This document shows positions 61,860 through 64,000 of a stretch of 64,000 nucleotides of DNA, one piece after another (the stretch's first letter is position 1; each line of letters starts with the position of its first letter). The stretch spans positions 5,046,366-5,110,365 of the forward strand of contig NZ_KB912942.1 in the NCBI RefSeq assembly GCF_000383915.1. The letters are read 5' to 3'. Both the position numbers and the translations under genes were made by a program. Origin of the DNA: Amycolatopsis benzoatilytica AK 16/65. Its GTDB lineage: Bacteria; Actinomycetota; Actinomycetes; Mycobacteriales; Pseudonocardiaceae. The notes under the pieces are model-generated. The model was given only the letters and a program-made list of their open reading frames with translations. It did no database searches and was not told the origin of the DNA.

Positions 61860-62843
61860 ATGACTCGCATCGCCGTCGCCGCGCTGGGCGGCACCATCTC
61901 GATGGCCCCCGGAGGTTCGATCGACAACGGCGTGGTGCCGCGGCTGAGCGCCGAGGACTTGCTCGGCGAGCTCGGCGCGCGGCTGCCGATGGAGGTCGTC
62001 GCGGCGACGCTCGCGGGCATCTCCAGCTCCTCGATGGACTACGAGACGCTCAGCCGGACCCGGCAGTGGGGCCTGGAGCAGCTCGAAGCGGGCGCGGACG
62101 GCCTGGTGGTGGTGCAGGGCACCGACACTCTCGAAGAAACGGCGTACTTCTTCGATCTCACCTGGCCGTCCGAAGCGCCGGTCGTGCTCACCGGCGCGAT
62201 GCGGAACCCGAGCCTGCCCAGCCCGGACGGGCAGGCCAACCTCCTCACCGCGCTCACCGCGGCCGCCGATCCGCGCAGCCGCGGCCGGGGCGCGCTGGTG
62301 GCGTTCAACGACGACGTGCACGCCGCGCGCTGGGTCCGGAAAACGCATTCCACACACGTCGAAACGTTTTCGTCGCGGCCGGCCGGGCCGCTCGGGATGG
62401 TCGCCGAAGGCGCTGTGCACTACTTCCACCCGTCGTCGCCTCGGCTGCCGGCGCTGCCGCCGGTCTCGACCGCCGATCTGGTGCCGCTGGTGGAATCCGG
62501 GCTGAACGACGCCGGAGAACTGTTGCGGCTGGTACTCGACGGCGGCGCTCGCGGCGTCGTCGTGGCCGCCAACGGTGTGGGACACGTTTCCGCCGGAACC
62601 GCCGACGCGATCGCGGCGGCGGAGGTGCCGGTGGTCGTCGCGTCCCGGACGGGCGCCGGGCCGACTCTCCGCAGCACCTACGGGTTCCACGGCTCCGAAT
62701 CGAGCCTCATCCGGATGGGCGCGACGATGGCGGGCTGGCTGTGCCCGCGGAAATCCCGGATCCTGCTGCAGCTTCTGCTCGCCGCCGGACGCGGCCGCGA
62801 AGAGATCGAGCGGGAGTTCCGGCTGCGCGGCGATCTCGACTAA
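61860..62843 (+). CDS. L-asparaginase family protein
   Basis: 327 residues. Type II-like asparaginase signatures: GGTISM with Thr12 and VVQGTDTLEET with Thr88-Asp89. VLTGAMRNPS and the C-terminal ANGVGHVSAG region are also typical. It hydrolyses asparagine (or glutamine) to the acid and ammonia; no signal peptide is seen, so cytosolic. ATG at 61860. Confidence 0.93.
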   Translation: MTRIAVAALGGTISMAPGGSIDNGVVPRLSAEDLLGELGARLPMEVVAATLAGISSSSMDYETLSRTRQWGLEQLEAGADGLVVVQGTDTLEETAYFFDLTWPSEAPVVLTGAMRNPSLPSPDGQANLLTALTAAADPRSRGRGALVAFNDDVHAARWVRKTHSTHVETFSSRPAGPLGMVAEGAVHYFHPSSPRLPALPPVSTADLVPLVESGLNDAGELLRLVLDGGARGVVVAANGVGHVSAGTADAIAAAEVPVVVASRTGAGPTLRSTYGFHGSESSLIRMGATMAGWLCPRKSRILLQLLLAAGRGREEIEREFRLRGDLD

Positions 62844-62869
62844 GCCCAACGCCTCCTCGCCGGTAAGTG

Positions 62870-62889
62870 CGTGAAGGGAACATTGAGGG
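62870..62889. repeat. Half of a CCGTGAAGGG hairpin repeat, cut by an insertion sequence
   Basis: CGTGAAGGGAACATTGAGGG is identical to 58954-58973 and then diverges exactly in what would be the loop. The matching right arm is missing on this side and should lie beyond the right edge of the window, after the insertion sequence. Confidence 0.8.
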
Positions 62890-64000
62890 TTCCTCTGTGT
62901 TTGTCAAGCTGCTGGGTTCGGTGTCGTAGAGTTGTGGTTGGCGGGTCCGGGAAGTGACTTGTCCGAAGAGCCGGCCGTCGGGGTAGGGCTGGTCGCGCTG
63001 GATGTCAGAGTCGCCCCCGCGTGTCCTCCCGGGCCCGCCGCTCGTGTCTGCCGGCGCTGGTCGGCGATCATGACTCGCCAGACGTGGTCGGCCAGACGGC
63101 GTTTCAGGCAGCGCATCGCTTCTTTGTGAGTCTTGCCCTCGGCGATCTTGCGGTCGTAGTAGAGGCGTCCTCTGGTTCCGGACATGCGCACCTGGGTCAA
63201 GGCGATCGTGTGCAGGGCATTGTTCAGCTTGCGGTCGCCCTGGCGCGACAGCCGGTGCCGCGCCGTGCCGGCGCTGGCGATCTCGATCGGCGCCGCGCCG
63301 GCGTGGACGGCGAAGGCCGCTGCTGTCGGGAACCGCGAGGCGCGACCGGTGCGCCCGATCAGCCGCGCGGCCACCACCGGGCCTATGCCGACGACGTCGG
63401 GCAGGCTGCTGCCGGAATCGGCGACGGCCTGCTGCATGCGCTTCTGGTTCGTCTTCACACGGGTGTCCAGTGCGCGGATGTCGGCGACCAGGTCCCGCGC
63501 GAGGTCCTTGCGGGCCTGCTCCGCCGGAGAGGCCGGCCGGACCCGCGCCAGCATCGCGGCCGCCTGGCCGGCGGTCAGGTCGGCGGGTGCGCCGCCGGGC
63601 ATCAGTTCGCGCAGCAGGGCGTGCAGCTGGTTGACCGTCCGGGTGCGTTGCCGGGTGAGGTTGGTCCGCCGCTCGTCGAGCATCCCCAGCACCGTCGAGA
63701 GCCCCTCGGCGGTCACCGGGGTCCCGTCGCCCTGCAGCGCTGCCACGCTGGCCGCCGCCGCGGCGTCCAGGGCGTCGTTCTTCCGGCGGCCCCGCGAGAG
63801 CTGCCGCACCCGCGCGGTCGCGGTCGCGGGGACGTCCACGACGGTCTCGCCCCGCGCGGTGAGCCACTGCGCCAGATGACGGCCGAGCCCCCAGGCGTTT
63901 TCCACCGCCCAGCGGCGTTGCCCGAACCGCCGGGCCCAGACCAGCAGCTTCCGGTATTCCGGCAATGCCGCGTCGATGCGGACGGTGTCCAGCGTCGCGT
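62890..64000 (-). mobile_element. IS110-family insertion sequence, 3' end side
   Basis: The element starts where the hairpin repeat at 62870 is interrupted and continues past the right edge. The transposase stop is only about 14 bases from this end, as expected for the short right end of IS110-group elements; the long non-coding left end with the bridge RNA would lie outside the window. No terminal inverted repeat is apparent, again as in IS110. Confidence 0.75.
62904..64000 (-). CDS. IS110 family transposase (5' part outside window)
   Basis: About 365 C-terminal residues; the frame is open to the right edge (ATLDTVRIDAALPEYRKLL just inside it). The RuvC-like DEDD domain contributes RRKNDALDAAAAASVA, and the C-terminal Transposase_20 domain is PDVVGIGPVVAARLIGRTG to RKLNNALHTIALTQVRMSG. 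The first catalytic Asp of the DEDD set is outside the window. The gene looks intact here: no frameshift or internal stop. Confidence 0.93.
   Translation of the reverse strand, partial: ATLDTVRIDAALPEYRKLLVWARRFGQRRWAVENAWGLGRHLAQWLTARGETVVDVPATATARVRQLSRGRRKNDALDAAAAASVAALQGDGTPVTAEGLSTVLGMLDERRTNLTRQRTRTVNQLHALLRELMPGGAPADLTAGQAAAMLARVRPASPAEQARKDLARDLVADIRALDTRVKTNQKRMQQAVADSGSSLPDVVGIGPVVAARLIGRTGRASRFPTAAAFAVHAGAAPIEIASAGTARHRLSRQGDRKLNNALHTIALTQVRMSGTRGRLYYDRKIAEGKTHKEAMRCLKRRLADHVWRVMIADQRRQTRAAGPGGHAGATLTSSATSPTPTAGSSDKSLPGPANHNSTTPNPAA

Noticed and set aside
1..64000. tRNA or rRNA genes
   Set aside because: I saw no T-arm GGTTCGAATCC-type sequences with matching acceptor stems and no rRNA stretches; a tRNA scan would be needed to exclude a divergent tRNA.

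Overview
The window is high-GC DNA (strong G/C bias at third codon positions, many GTG starts, genes overlapping by 1 to 4 bases) from an actinobacterium. The gene content fits the Pseudonocardiaceae, and Amycolatopsis or a close relative is my best guess. Evidence for this is the rsmD-coaD-sepIVA-DUF177-rpmF-rnc-mutM block, rpmB-DAK2-recG, the ddl/thiL neighbourhood, a complete mce operon with mce-associated genes, and a recurring CCGTGAAGGG/CCCTTCACGG hairpin repeat between genes. The taxonomic call is inference.

Layout. 1-1330: start of gcvP behind a tandem glycine riboswitch. 1509-5704: a four-gene minus-strand operon (glutamine-synthetase-like ligase, class I amidotransferase-like hydrolase, aldehyde dehydrogenase, SDR) that looks like a gamma-glutamylated amine (polyamine or ethanolamine) breakdown route. 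5932-8445: stress-type membrane protein, then a PadR regulator with its HAAS membrane protein. 8952-14866: housekeeping block for DNA repair, RNA processing, ribosome and CoA synthesis, interrupted by a secreted tandem RNase Sa-like gene and a 30-bp repeat array. 14992-18995: HelD-type helicase, luciferase-like oxidoreductase, alpha/beta hydrolase. 19562-28975: ten-gene mce lipid-import operon (two YrbE permeases, MceA-F, two mce-associated proteins) with no ATPase gene. 29010-33675: three secreted beta-rich proteins and a secreted RCC1-repeat protein. 33962-36733: PucR regulator, then a membrane protein plus YtrA-type GntR regulator behind a large palindrome. 36877-42247: arginase-fold hydrolase, pyruvate carboxylase, subtilisin-like protein. 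42406-47592: a frame-disrupted remnant, GNAT, recG, DAK2 protein and rpmB. 47660-54913: hydrolase, ung, gamma-carbonic anhydrase, GNAT, thiL, Lrp-like protein, DUF3515, MFS transporter, ddl. 55188-62843: beta-lactamase-fold protein, MocR regulator and divergent flavin-binding protein, two-component system, glyoxalase-fold protein, methyltransferase stub, asparaginase. 62890-64000: one end of an IS110-family insertion sequence that has split a hairpin repeat.

Most genes are ordinary. The parts that stand out are: the hairpin repeat family and the IS110 element placed at the loop of one copy; a 17-bp perfect palindrome that is at once a likely YtrA operator and an mRNA hairpin burying the Shine-Dalgarno sequence; a secreted RNase with one catalytic and one catalytically dead domain; a subtilisin-like protein lacking the oxyanion-hole Asn; and the secreted protein set beside the mce operon. 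I did not find a clearly new multi-gene system with confidence.
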